From positions 1-64,000 of the forward strand of contig CADDZE010000016.1 in NCBI GenBank assembly GCA_902812465.1: a DNA stretch of 64,000 nt. Direction: 5' to 3'. Below, piece after piece: positions 39,084 to 48,115 of the stretch; the stretch's first letter is position 1, and each line of letters starts with the position of its first letter. A program made the position numbers and the translations under genes. This DNA comes from Acidobacteriota bacterium. Its GTDB lineage: Bacteria > Acidobacteriota > Terriglobia > UBA7540. The notes beneath the pieces are model-generated. The model saw nothing but the letters and a program-made list of their open reading frames with translations. It did not search any database and was not told where the DNA came from.

Positions 39084-39653
39084 TCAGCCTTCGCGTCCCA
39101 CCCCCAACGCATCGGCGACGCGATTGATGTAATTGAACCATGCCGCGATCAGTGTAATCTGCAGGATGGCCTTGTCGTCGAAGCCCGCTTGGCGCAGGCG
39201 CTCGTGGTGGGCCGGTGTAATCTTGGTGGCATCCTTAGTGAGCTGGACGACATAGTCCACCATGGCGCGCTCTGCCGCGGTGAGAGGCGCTTTCGTGTAG
39301 TCGGTCTCCAGCGCCCGAACCAGCTCTTCATCCAGTGTGACTCGACGCAGAAACTCTGCGTGCGATTCGATTCAATAGACACACCGGTTGGTGACGGAGA
39401 CCATCGTGGCGATCATTTCGTGCTGCCGGCGGCTCAGCGGAAGATCGGGCGACATCAGCGTGCCGAAGGTGGCGAACGCGTGGTAAAGAGCATCGGGAAT
39501 CAGGCTATGGGACTCGACGATCTGCGCTCCGCCCACATCTGTAGGGTGGGCGGGCGTGGCGTACTCGATCGGGTAGAGCTCCCGCTGCGATTCCATCGCA
39601 CGCCGCAACTTTTCGTCGGCCTCGGCCATCGGAATAGTCTTAATCCAAGCCAT
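39084..39653 (-). CDS. AhpD-like (carboxymuconolactone decarboxylase family) selenoprotein, in-frame UGA as Sec94
   Basis: AhpD-like proteins reduce peroxides through a CxxC...H active site. The frame from ATG 39653 reads 93 codons to a TGA at 39372-39374, then stays open for 95 more codons to the real stop at 39084-39086. Around the TGA it reads NRCVY-U-IESH, which places the UGA exactly at the second Cys of the family's E-x11-C-x2-C-x3-H motif (E79, C91, Sec94, H98). The segment after the UGA ([38 protein letters not shown]) is classic for this family, which argues against a random ORF. A SECIS-like hairpin follows. Alternatives are a nonsense mutation or sequencing error. Total length is 189 residues, normal for the family. 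Confidence 0.85.
39339..39374 (-). promoter_or_regulatory. SECIS-like stem-loop directly after the UGA
   Basis: On the coding (minus) strand, counting from the base after UGA, bases 11-16 (ACGCAG) pair with 22-27 (CUGCGU) around the loop AGUUU (17-21; 39351-39355). Below a bulged C, UCG (7-9) pairs with CGA (28-30), and GA (4-5) pairs with UC (32-33). The loop starts 17 bases after the UGA and has GU at its second and third positions, within the range expected of bacterial SECIS elements. Confidence 0.65.
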
Positions 39654-39759
39654 ATTTCATTCTCTCCTTATATGCAACCTACCGTGCCGGGTTCAGGGGC
39701 ACGACTTCGGGTGTCTGCCGCCCCTCCCGTGTATTGGCCACGGGTTGGCACGGGCCAGC

Positions 39760-40134
39760 TCACTTTCCCGCCGCTTCCAATTTCTCGATGACGATAGCGC
39801 GGGAGCCGCCCTTCTCATACACGGTGCCCGTCACGCTGACGCGCGTCCCAGCAAAGGGAAGTAGCCTGTCATTCTGCCCGCTGGCTGGCTGCCCGCCGGA
39901 GATCGGCAGGTAAATGGTTCCGTTGTCTGCCTGAATTACTAGCGGCGAGCCTGCCCGGGCGCAAGCCACCGCGCACTCGGGGCTCACCGGCTTCTTGAGG
40001 TCTTTGGTGAAAGTACAGGAGGAGTCGATGACGTATCCGTGGATCGTCGCATGCTTGGCCGCCGCCCGAGCTTGGCCTACAGACATGGCTACGGACATCA
40101 TCACCGACAAGCCCGCAATTGCAAGGGGTCTCAT
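39760..40134 (-). CDS. small secreted protein of unknown function
   Basis: A 124-residue protein with a Sec signal (MRPLAIAGLSVMMSVAMSVG, cut after ARA) and a compact beta-rich domain. Two or three conserved-looking cysteines occur (IDSSCTFTKDL, SPECAVACARAG), followed by GTRVSVTGTVYEKGG, which resembles an OB strand pattern. It follows the TonB receptor by 34 bases with GAGGAG before the ATG, and precedes the selenoprotein by 106 bases. Similar proteins occur in Acidobacteriota to my knowledge; the function is unknown. Confidence 0.75.
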   Translation of the reverse strand: MRPLAIAGLSVMMSVAMSVGQARAAAKHATIHGYVIDSSCTFTKDLKKPVSPECAVACARAGSPLVIQADNGTIYLPISGGQPASGQNDRLLPFAGTRVSVTGTVYEKGGSRAIVIEKLEAAGK

Positions 40135-40168
40135 GGAGTGCTCCTCCTCGGTGTTTGACACTAGCTGT

Positions 40169-43100
40169 TCAAAATAAGAGCTTCAGCGCAAACTGAATCA
40201 GCCTGGGGGATAAAGCCTGCTGAATCTGTCCAAATGTTGGCGAACTGATGTCGCTCACCGGCAACCGGAAGTTTGTGCGATTGAACAAATTGAAGAACTC
40301 GGCGCGAAACTGGAGGCTCTTCGACTCGGCCAAAGGGATGTCTTTAAAAGCTGAGAAGTCCCATTGGGCAAGCCCCGGTCCCTCGACCACATTTCGCCCC
40401 TCGGTGCCGTAAACCCCAGCCGGCGTGGAGGAAAAATCAATCCGCCGAAACGCTTCCTTGTTGAACCATTCGGCCGGAGTCTTGGGGCCACGGTTGGGGC
40501 TAGCGACCAGATTGGGCCGGAACGCCGAGAAGCCAGTAATTTCGGGAGCATCGTAATTGAAACTCTGATCCAAGACGGTAAAAGGCGTACCGCTCATAAA
40601 TGTGGTAATGCCATTTACTTGCCAACGCCCCAGCAAATGTTGATACCAGCCCTGCGGCCGCCGCCAGAGTGGCAACTCCCATTGATAGCTCAGCACGAAG
40701 CGATGGCGGGCATCGAACAGGGACCGGCCTCGCTCGGCGGCTAGGTCGAAGGGATTCTGTGCCAGGTCATTCTCCCCTGCAACCGGCTGCGATGCCGACC
40801 CTGTGATGTTGAACGACGAAACGTCGTCGATAGTTTTCGAGAAGGTGTAGGAAGCGAGAAATGATAGCTCATGGCTGAAGCGCTTCCGCAGGCTTGCCTC
40901 GAGAGCATTATATGACGAGTTGGCCACGCCGGAAATAAGGCCAGCGGAGCTGTAGGTGCAGTTGCCCCCCAACGTCGGCATGCAGTACAGACGCTGTCTG
41001 TCGATATTCTGTTGCTGTTCGGACCAAGTCTGGCCGGCCAGCGGCACGGACGGATTCCCTTCGACGAAGCGTGGCAGCTTCGTCCCTTTGGTTCCCACGT
41101 AACCAATCTCAAACAGCCAGTCCGCCCCAAACGATTTCTCCACGTTCAGATCCCAATCTTGCGCGTAGGGTAGGCGCAGGTGGGGATCAAGCGTCAGGAG
41201 CGTCATAGGGGTCGAGAACCGCCTCGCGAAGGGATTGCCGTTGGCAAAGGGATTTGAGAGGCTTCCGGGAAACATCACCTGCGGCGTCCGGAGGTAGGGC
41301 GGCGCGCTAATGGGTGTTTGCAGGGGGCCGCCCTGCCCATTGTAGTAAGGATCGTAAAAGATGCCGTAAGCGGCAGTCACCAGCCATCGTGCACCGCCGG
41401 TGGGATCCCAGGCAAGCCCCAAGCGGGGCGCCACAGCACGTTTTTCCGCCGGAATCAAACCCCCCGGTACCCCCGGGTCACCGGGATAGAGAAGGCCAAC
41501 TGGCGCGTCTGGCATCACTCGGGATTGGGCGCCGGGCTCAAACAGGTTCTGGCGGTTGCGGATCTCCGTGTAAGGGAAGGGCAACTCATAGCGCAGTCCA
41601 ACATTGAGGGTCAAGCGTGGATTGACCCGGAAGCTATCCTGGGAATAGAAGTCGAAGGCGTTCCCGCGCAAGCCGCGTGATAGATCGCCGCTTCCATCGG
41701 GTTGGTCACCGCCGCCTTGGAGGAAGAGCAGCGGCTGGCCGACCAGGAAGCTGGCAAAGGCATTGCTAATCGGGAACGGTATGAAGACGAAAAACCCGTT
41801 GGAGGCAATCCCCTGCACCGCGTTGATCTGATCGCGGCGGTAATCGGCGCCAAATTTCACGTCATGCCGGCCGCGGATCCAGGTGAGGGAGTTCGAGGTG
41901 GCAAACGCATTTTCGTAGGTGTTGCGCGGGCCGGTAATCGGGTCTCCGATGCTGGCGTACCCGCCACCCCCAAACTGGATGAAAGGTGGGCCTGCTGCCA
42001 CGTCCAGTGTGGGTCGGTACCGGAATCCAAGCGATGCGGGTAGCGTTTTATTGAGGTGTTCGTCAAACAGGAACTTGTGGCGTAGGACGGTGAAGCGGGT
42101 GATTCCCACTAACGACGGAGAAAAGGTATGCGTCAGCTGCGCGACGAAGTTCTGCGTTCGGCGATCCTCGCCCACCGGGAAGCCCGGTACCCCAGCACCG
42201 TCTGGAGAGAGCGGATCGAAGCGAGAGCCATTCAGGAACATGTAACGCAGGTTCAGCGTGTCGTTGGAAGAAAGATAATGGTCCAGCCGAACCCCAAACT
42301 GGTCGTCACTGTTTCGCAGCACCTGGGTGGCGTTGTATAGATCGAGCACTCCCTCAGAATCGGCGGCATTGGGGAGCGGATAGAGTTTCACGACGTTGGC
42401 GGCGGTGGGGTCGATAAACGGAAGTGTATCGCCTGCGAACTCTACGGGCGGCTGGCTGCAGGCGGGCGGATCCGGGCAGAGGTTGAGCAAGGGGCCGTCC
42501 TGGGAGAAGTTGCCTAGGCGCTCCTCGAGTGAGGGTACGCGGACATGGTGGATGCTTTCGCCCTGACGATTGCGAAAGCCTTCGTAGTAGCCGAAGAAGA
42601 AGGTCCTATCCTTGCGAATGGGTCCGCCCAGGGTGCCGCCAAACTGGTTCTGCCGGTACTCGGACTTCTGGAAGCCATCCGCGTTTTCAAAGAAGTTAGC
42701 CGCGTCGAGCTTATCGTTCCGCAGGAACTCCCAGACGGAGCCGTGAAGCTGATTGGAACCGGACCGGGTAACGATGTTGGTGGTCGATCCCGCGTTGCTA
42801 CCGAATTCAGCATTGGCGCCATGCGTCAGAATCCTGAACTCGGCGATCGCGTCGATGGGAGGCTTCAACACGAAGCCCCCGTCCACTGCGTTGACGTTGG
42901 ACGCCCCGTCGATGAGGAAGTTGTTCGATTCCGGACGCTGCCCATTGACCGCGTACGCCTGGCCTTCGCGTGGTGAGCCGCCCGCCTGGGCCAGGCCCGG
43001 CGTGATGGGTACTACGCCAGGCTGCAGCAGGGCTAATTGGGAGAAGTTACGGCCGTTGAGCGGCAGGTCGAGTATCTCCCGCTCGCCTACCGTCTTACCC

Positions 43101-43513
43101 AGCGTGGTATTCCCGGTTTCGATCAAGGGGGCGTTGGCGGTAACCTCGACGGATTCCGTCGCTAAGCCTACGGAAAGATGGATCGGAACCGTGGCTGCCT
43201 CGTTGACGCCCAGCGTGATGCCTTCCTGTAGGTACTTCCTGAAACCGGGCGCCACTGCCTCCAACCGGTAATGACCAACCGGCAGGAGCACCAGTAGGTA
43301 GTTTCCCTCGGAATCGCTCTCGACCGTCCGAGCCAATCCCGTTTCGAGGTGAACCACCGAAATCTGGGCATGGGCCACGCGCCCGCCGCTCGGGTCCACG
43401 ACCGTACCGCGGATACTCCCCGTGACTTCCTGGGCATAGGCGGGTGCCAAGAGCAGAAAGATCCCGATCAGCTGCAGGTGGAGAAACCAGCGTCGTGATG
43501 GCGGCTTAAACAT
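40169..43513 (-). CDS. TonB-dependent receptor with carboxypeptidase regulatory-like domain
   Basis: A 1,114-residue outer-membrane receptor. After the signal peptide (about 1-27), a carboxypeptidase-regulatory-like domain (TGSIRGTVVDPSGGRVAHAQ to about residue 110) is followed by a plug domain with LPLNGRNFSQLALLQPGVV and FLIDGASNVNAVDGGF, then a large beta barrel ending in aromatic-terminal FALKLLF. This architecture is typical of the expanded receptor family of Acidobacteriota. The ligand is not evident; no TonB/ExbB or PUL genes adjoin. It heads a minus-strand cluster with the secreted protein, the selenoprotein and the MFS transporter. Confidence 0.93.
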   Translation of the reverse strand: MFKPPSRRWFLHLQLIGIFLLLAPAYAQEVTGSIRGTVVDPSGGRVAHAQISVVHLETGLARTVESDSEGNYLLVLLPVGHYRLEAVAPGFRKYLQEGITLGVNEAATVPIHLSVGLATESVEVTANAPLIETGNTTLGKTVGEREILDLPLNGRNFSQLALLQPGVVPITPGLAQAGGSPREGQAYAVNGQRPESNNFLIDGASNVNAVDGGFVLKPPIDAIAEFRILTHGANAEFGSNAGSTTNIVTRSGSNQLHGSVWEFLRNDKLDAANFFENADGFQKSEYRQNQFGGTLGGPIRKDRTFFFGYYEGFRNRQGESIHHVRVPSLEERLGNFSQDGPLLNLCPDPPACSQPPVEFAGDTLPFIDPTAANVVKLYPLPNAADSEGVLDLYNATQVLRNSDDQFGVRLDHYLSSNDTLNLRYMFLNGSRFDPLSPDGAGVPGFPVGEDRRTQNFVAQLTHTFSPSLVGITRFTVLRHKFLFDEHLNKTLPASLGFRYRPTLDVAAGPPFIQFGGGGYASIGDPITGPRNTYENAFATSNSLTWIRGRHDVKFGADYRRDQINAVQGIASNGFFVFIPFPISNAFASFLVGQPLLFLQGGGDQPDGSGDLSRGLRGNAFDFYSQDSFRVNPRLTLNVGLRYELPFPYTEIRNRQNLFEPGAQSRVMPDAPVGLLYPGDPGVPGGLIPAEKRAVAPRLGLAWDPTGGARWLVTAAYGIFYDPYYNGQGGPLQTPISAPPYLRTPQVMFPGSLSNPFANGNPFARRFSTPMTLLTLDPHLRLPYAQDWDLNVEKSFGADWLFEIGYVGTKGTKLPRFVEGNPSVPLAGQTWSEQQQNIDRQRLYCMPTLGGNCTYSSAGLISGVANSSYNALEASLRKRFSHELSFLASYTFSKTIDDVSSFNITGSASQPVAGENDLAQNPFDLAAERGRSLFDARHRFVLSYQWELPLWRRPQGWYQHLLGRWQVNGITTFMSGTPFTVLDQSFNYDAPEITGFSAFRPNLVASPNRGPKTPAEWFNKEAFRRIDFSSTPAGVYGTEGRNVVEGPGLAQWDFSAFKDIPLAESKSLQFRAEFFNLFNRTNFRLPVSDISSPTFGQIQQALSPRLIQFALKLLF

Positions 43514-43569
43514 TCGTTATGTTTTCCCTTCAATCAGTCGCTCAAGCCAGGGGTAATTCAGCGTAAGCA

Positions 43570-43588
43570 GCGACTCTTATAGAGTCGC
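43570..43588. repeat. perfect inverted repeat between divergent genes
   Basis: GCGACTCT and AGAGTCGC pair perfectly around TAT, 57 bases upstream of the TonB receptor start and about 220 bases upstream of the inositol-phosphate synthase. It could be an operator or a leader hairpin. Confidence 0.5.
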
Positions 43589-43806
43589 ACGCGGTTTGAG
43601 GCAATAATCAGAATGCACTAGTTGGCAGGATAAAGTGTGTTATCTAGCTCGCTGCCTGAGCGTGGCGTCACGCATGCCACACGATCCAGCCCTCATTGCC
43701 GATCCCTGCCTGTGCCCTTTGGACGCCCGGTTGCAATCGGGCTTGGCTTACCGCATCATGTGGAATTCCCGTCGCCCGGTGAACTCCAGTGAGCGGGAGG
43801 GCCGTA

Positions 43807-45132
43807 GTGGCGCGCAAGAAGCTGCAAATTGCCAAACCCGAAGGGAAGCTGGGCGTTCTGATCCCAGGCATGGGGGCAGTCGCCACCACATTCATGGCGG
43901 GTGTCGAAGCCGTGCGCCGCGGACTCGCGCTCCCGGTCGGCTCGCTTACCCAGATGGGCACGATCAGGCTTGGGAAGCGCACGGACAAACGCTCCCCGCT
44001 GATCAAGGACTTTGTGCCGCTGGCCAGCCTCGATGACCTGGTGTTTGCTGGCTGGGATGTCTTTCCCGATGATGCCTACGAAGCCGCGGTGAAAGCCGGC
44101 GTACTCGAGCGCGCACTGCTGGACCAACTCCAAGACTTCCTCGTGCAGGTCCGTCCAATGCCAGCGGTCTTCGAACGGCACTTCGTGAAGAACCTACAAG
44201 GCGAGAACGTTAAGCGAGGCCGGACCAAGATGGACCTGGCCGAGGAGGTGATCGCCGACATCGAACAATTCCGCAAGGCGAGTGGCGTCTCGCGTCTGGT
44301 CATGATCTGGTGTGGGTCGACGGAAACTTTTCTCCAGCCTTCGGACGTCCACCAAACCCTGGCCGCCTTCGAGCGCGGCCTGCGTGCGAACAGCCCGGAG
44401 ATTCCGCCGAGCATGATCTACGCTTACGCTGCGCTCAAGTTGGGCATTCCCCATGCCAACGGCGCACCGAACCTTACTACGGACACCCCCGCGCTGCTCG
44501 AGCTCGCCCACAAGAATCGCGTACCCGTTTGCGGCAAAGATTTCAAGACCGGGCAAACGCTGCTCAAGACCGTGCTCGCCCCGGCCCTGAAAGCGCGGCT
44601 GCTAGGCCTGCGGGGATGGTTCTCCACCAACATCCTGGGCAATCGCGACGGCGAGGTGCTCGACGATCCCGGTTCCTTCAAGACCAAGGAAGAGAGCAAG
44701 CTTTCGGTGCTCGAATATATTCTGCAGCCGGAGCTCTACCCGCAGCTCTATAAGGACTACTACCACAAGGTCCGCATCAACTATTACCCGCCGCGCGGTG
44801 ATAACAAGGAGAGTTGGGACAACCTCGATATCTTCGGCTGGCTCGGATACCCAATGCAGATTAAGATCGATTTCCTATGCCGCGATTCGATCCTGGCCGC
44901 TCCCCTGGTGCTGGACCTCGTCTTGTTTCTCGACCTTGCCGCCCGCGCCCCCGAGCTGGCCCGCAAAGGTATCCAGGAGTGGCTCTCGTTCTATTTCAAG
45001 AGTCCGATGTGCGCCCCCAGCCTCTATCCGGAGCACGACCTCTTCATTCAACTGATGAAGCTGAAGAATACGCTGCGCTACCTACGGGGCGAAGACCTGA
45101 TCACCCATCTGGGTTGGGAATATTACGACTGA
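43807..45132 (+). CDS. ino1: inositol-3-phosphate synthase
   Basis: This NAD-dependent enzyme converts glucose 6-phosphate to inositol 3-phosphate, the first step to inositol lipids or osmolytes. The 441-residue protein has GVLIPGMGAVATTFMAGVEA (NAD-binding), KMDLAEEVIADIEQFR, the family block PHANGAPNLTTDTPALLELA, CGKDFKTGQTLLKTVLAP and LGWFSTNILGN-type region. The GTG at 43807 was chosen since GGGAGGGCC lies 6 bases upstream; the earlier GTG at 43789 overlaps that site. Product may feed membrane phosphoinositides. Confidence 0.93.
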   Translation: MARKKLQIAKPEGKLGVLIPGMGAVATTFMAGVEAVRRGLALPVGSLTQMGTIRLGKRTDKRSPLIKDFVPLASLDDLVFAGWDVFPDDAYEAAVKAGVLERALLDQLQDFLVQVRPMPAVFERHFVKNLQGENVKRGRTKMDLAEEVIADIEQFRKASGVSRLVMIWCGSTETFLQPSDVHQTLAAFERGLRANSPEIPPSMIYAYAALKLGIPHANGAPNLTTDTPALLELAHKNRVPVCGKDFKTGQTLLKTVLAPALKARLLGLRGWFSTNILGNRDGEVLDDPGSFKTKEESKLSVLEYILQPELYPQLYKDYYHKVRINYYPPRGDNKESWDNLDIFGWLGYPMQIKIDFLCRDSILAAPLVLDLVLFLDLAARAPELARKGIQEWLSFYFKSPMCAPSLYPEHDLFIQLMKLKNTLRYLRGEDLITHLGWEYYD

Positions 45133-45153
45133 TCCGCTCCCTCACTGAGCTTC

Positions 45154-48066
45154 TTAGCCCAGCGCTTCCTGGATTGCCTCGTTCAGCCGCGCCAACCCTG
45201 CCGCCACGTCCGGACCCAAATGCACGCGTAGCGCGCGGCGGTTCCGTTCTGCCAAAACCTGGAAGTCCCCCCGCGCTTGGGCGGCTTTGACGACGCCGAA
45301 GGTGTACTTCTGTCCCGGCACCGGCAAATCGTGAGCATCCTCGCAGGTCACCTGCAGGAAGACGCCGGTGTTTGGCCCCCCTTTATAAGCCTGCCCGGTC
45401 GAATGCAGGAATCGTGGACCGAACCCAAGGCAGGTGGCGACGTGCTTCCTGTTGCGGATGACGTGCCGCGCCTTTTGTAGCAAAGCTTCATGGGGCGCGT
45501 TCATGTGGACGTAAGCGAGCAAAGCGAAGTAGTCGCCGGGCTGCAAACGGTTCAATTGGGCTCGGAGATATCCCCGCAAGGAAGTGTCCTGACCCGCCGC
45601 CTGCTTCAGCGCGGCGGCGTTGCGCTCGTCGGCAAAAAGGGCGATGTCGTCTTCCTGATGCATCGGCTCTTCGGGCGGCAGCGCGCCCGTCCGCTCGTAT
45701 TCGGCCGTCAGCTTGCGCGTCGCCACTTTACTGGCTTCAACGTCCGGCTGGTTGAACGGATTGATGCCGAGAATCGAGCCGGCCAGGGCAGTGGCGATCT
45801 CCCAGCGGAAAAACTCGCGCCCCAGGTCGTAGACGTCTTCCAGGGCGATGCGCACCACGGGCTGGCCCGCCCTCTCGAGCGCTTCGATAGCACGATCCTG
45901 TGCGGGATCGGGCGCATGCTCGAGGCGTGTGTAGACGAAGACGCGATCGTTGCCGTACACTTCGGGTGGCCCAAGCTCCTCGCGATCGACAGGAATCAGC
46001 CCCCGGCCATCCTTGCCCGTCGACTCCGCCAGAAGCTGTTCGCACCACGCACCGAGATCGCTGACACCCGGTGAGTTCACGAGCGTCACCTTGTTGCGGC
46101 CCTGAAGCGCCAGCGCCCCCAGCACGCAGCCCAAACGCGCGCCGGGATTGTCTTCGACGGGCACGCACGAGCTGCAGGAGTAGACCATCACCTCGGCGTT
46201 GTCGAGAAACCGGGGCACCTCAATGCCCATTACCGCGGCGGGGACCATGCCGAAGTTCGAGAGCGCTGAGTAGCGCCCGCCGATGCTCGGCACGCCAAAG
46301 AAGATGTGGTGGAAGCGGTCGCTTTCGGCCACCTGCTGCAGCTTGGACCCGGGATCGGTGATAGCGATGAACCGGGTGCCCACTTCCGCATCACCCACCA
46401 CCTGGCGGGCGCGTTCGAAGAAATATTGCTTAAAGATGTTGGGCTCCAGCGTGCTGCCGGACTTGCTCGAGACGATAAAAAGCGTCTTGGCCAGGTCAAT
46501 GCGGTCTTCGAAAGCCCGAATCTGCGCCGGATCGGTCGAATCCAGCACGTGAAGTTCGGGATAGCCGGGCAGCACGCCAAAGGTCATCCGAAGGACTTCC
46601 GGGCAGAGGCTCGACCCGCCCATGCCCAGCAGCAAGGCATGGCGGAAGCCCGCCCCTTTCACTTCCTCGGCAAGGCCAGTCAACAGCTGCGTGTGTCCCA
46701 ACTGGTCCAGGGTCACGTCGAGCCAGCCCAGCCAGTTGCCTTCATCGGTGCCCGTCCAGAGTGAGGCGTCGCGCCCCCAAAGGCGGCGTACTTTTCCTTT
46801 CACGCGGCAGTCTTCGAGTGCCTCGGCGACCGCCGACGCCTGAGGCGGTGCCAAGGTATAGGTCTGGCGGTCTTTGCGGCCGCTAGGCGGAACCTTGCAC
46901 ATGGTATCGAGGGCGTTCAGCAGCTTGTCAAAGGCGTCGGAGAAGAGGCGGACGGCTTCCTTCAGGAGCTGGTCGGTGACCTCCTTCATCGAAATACCGA
47001 CTTGCTCGAGCGTCTTCATGGTGTCGTGCGCTTCCTCGAGGTCTTCCTCCAGACTCAGGCGCACGCGGCCGTGGTCGCGGAACGCTTCGAGCGTGGACAT
47101 CGGCAGGGTGTTGACAGTGTCAGGACCGATGAGTTCCTCAACATACAGTACGTCGCGGTATTTCGGATTCTTGGTGCTGGTGCTGGCCCACAGCAGGCGT
47201 TGCGTCTGAGCGCCGCGGGCGGCCAAGGCCTGCCAGCGGCGACGGGATATCATTTCCTTGTAGCGCTGATAGGCCAGCTTGGCATTGGCGATGGCCACCT
47301 TGCCCAGGAGGCTGCGCAGCAGAGCGCTCTCACCGGCACTGGCTGAACTTTCCAGCCGCTTTGTCACCAGGGAGTCCACCAGCGAGTCAATGCGGCTGAC
47401 GAAAAAGCTCGCCACGCTGGCCACTTTGCTGGGATCGCCGCCGCGCGCTACCAGCTTCTCCAGGCCGGCCATGTAAGCTTCGGCCACACGCTCGTACTTC
47501 TCCTGCGCGAAGAGCAGGGTAACGTTGACGTTGATGCCCTCGCTGATCGCCTGCTCGATGGCCGGCACACCTTCATCCGTGCCGGGAATCTTGATCATCA
47601 CGTTTTCCCGCCCCACCGCCTGCCAGAGCCGCCGCGCTTCCTTAACGGTTGTCTCCGTCTCGTGGGCGTAATAGGGCGACACTTCAAGGCTCACGTAACC
47701 GTCGCGCCGCCGGGTCCGCTCGTAGACTGGCTGCAGCACATCTGCGGCCGCCTGGATGTCGGGAATTGCCAGGCGCTCATAAATCGTGTTCGGATCCAGC
47801 CCCTTCTCTGCGTAGAGTTCGGCGAGGGCGTCCGAGTAGTCCGTGCTGCCCGCGATAGCCTTCTCGAAGATAGAGGGATTCGAGGTGACGCCGCGCAAGC
47901 CGTCTTCCTCAATCAGCTGCTTCAGCTCGCCACTGGTGATCAAGCTACGCCGGATATAGTCCAGCCAGATGGACTGGCCCAGCTGCTCGAGCGCCTTCAG
48001 CGGATTCCTCGGAACCCCCTTCGCCTGCGGCGCGGCGACAGTCGTGCTCTGCCCTGAAGTACTCAT
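45154..48066 (-). CDS. bifunctional transaldolase / glucose-6-phosphate isomerase
   Basis: A 970-residue fusion. The N-terminal half (about 1-370) is a transaldolase (IWLDYIRRSLITSGEL, GVTSNPSIFEKAI, Schiff-base Lys in MIKIPGTDEG near residue 155, RLLWASTSTKNPKY). The C-terminal part (about 440-920) is a phosphoglucose isomerase (HALLLGMGGSSLCPEVLR, FIVSSKSGSTLEPN, GGRYSALSNFGMVPAA). It links the non-oxidative pentose phosphate pathway and glycolysis. rpiB is 49 bases upstream on the same strand. The fusion is known in Acidobacteriota, Cyanobacteria and others. Confidence 0.95.
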   Translation of the reverse strand: MSTSGQSTTVAAPQAKGVPRNPLKALEQLGQSIWLDYIRRSLITSGELKQLIEEDGLRGVTSNPSIFEKAIAGSTDYSDALAELYAEKGLDPNTIYERLAIPDIQAAADVLQPVYERTRRRDGYVSLEVSPYYAHETETTVKEARRLWQAVGRENVMIKIPGTDEGVPAIEQAISEGINVNVTLLFAQEKYERVAEAYMAGLEKLVARGGDPSKVASVASFFVSRIDSLVDSLVTKRLESSASAGESALLRSLLGKVAIANAKLAYQRYKEMISRRRWQALAARGAQTQRLLWASTSTKNPKYRDVLYVEELIGPDTVNTLPMSTLEAFRDHGRVRLSLEEDLEEAHDTMKTLEQVGISMKEVTDQLLKEAVRLFSDAFDKLLNALDTMCKVPPSGRKDRQTYTLAPPQASAVAEALEDCRVKGKVRRLWGRDASLWTGTDEGNWLGWLDVTLDQLGHTQLLTGLAEEVKGAGFRHALLLGMGGSSLCPEVLRMTFGVLPGYPELHVLDSTDPAQIRAFEDRIDLAKTLFIVSSKSGSTLEPNIFKQYFFERARQVVGDAEVGTRFIAITDPGSKLQQVAESDRFHHIFFGVPSIGGRYSALSNFGMVPAAVMGIEVPRFLDNAEVMVYSCSSCVPVEDNPGARLGCVLGALALQGRNKVTLVNSPGVSDLGAWCEQLLAESTGKDGRGLIPVDREELGPPEVYGNDRVFVYTRLEHAPDPAQDRAIEALERAGQPVVRIALEDVYDLGREFFRWEIATALAGSILGINPFNQPDVEASKVATRKLTAEYERTGALPPEEPMHQEDDIALFADERNAAALKQAAGQDTSLRGYLRAQLNRLQPGDYFALLAYVHMNAPHEALLQKARHVIRNRKHVATCLGFGPRFLHSTGQAYKGGPNTGVFLQVTCEDAHDLPVPGQKYTFGVVKAAQARGDFQVLAERNRRALRVHLGPDVAAGLARLNEAIQEALG

Positions 48067-48115
48067 GGAATGCTCCTTTCCTCTGGCTCGGTCTCTGGCG
48101 CCAGTACTCGCGGCC

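Noticed and set aside
39372-39653. Reading the AhpD-like gene as an intact 93-residue protein
   Set aside because: The family continues in frame past the TGA, and the active-site His (H98) lies after it.
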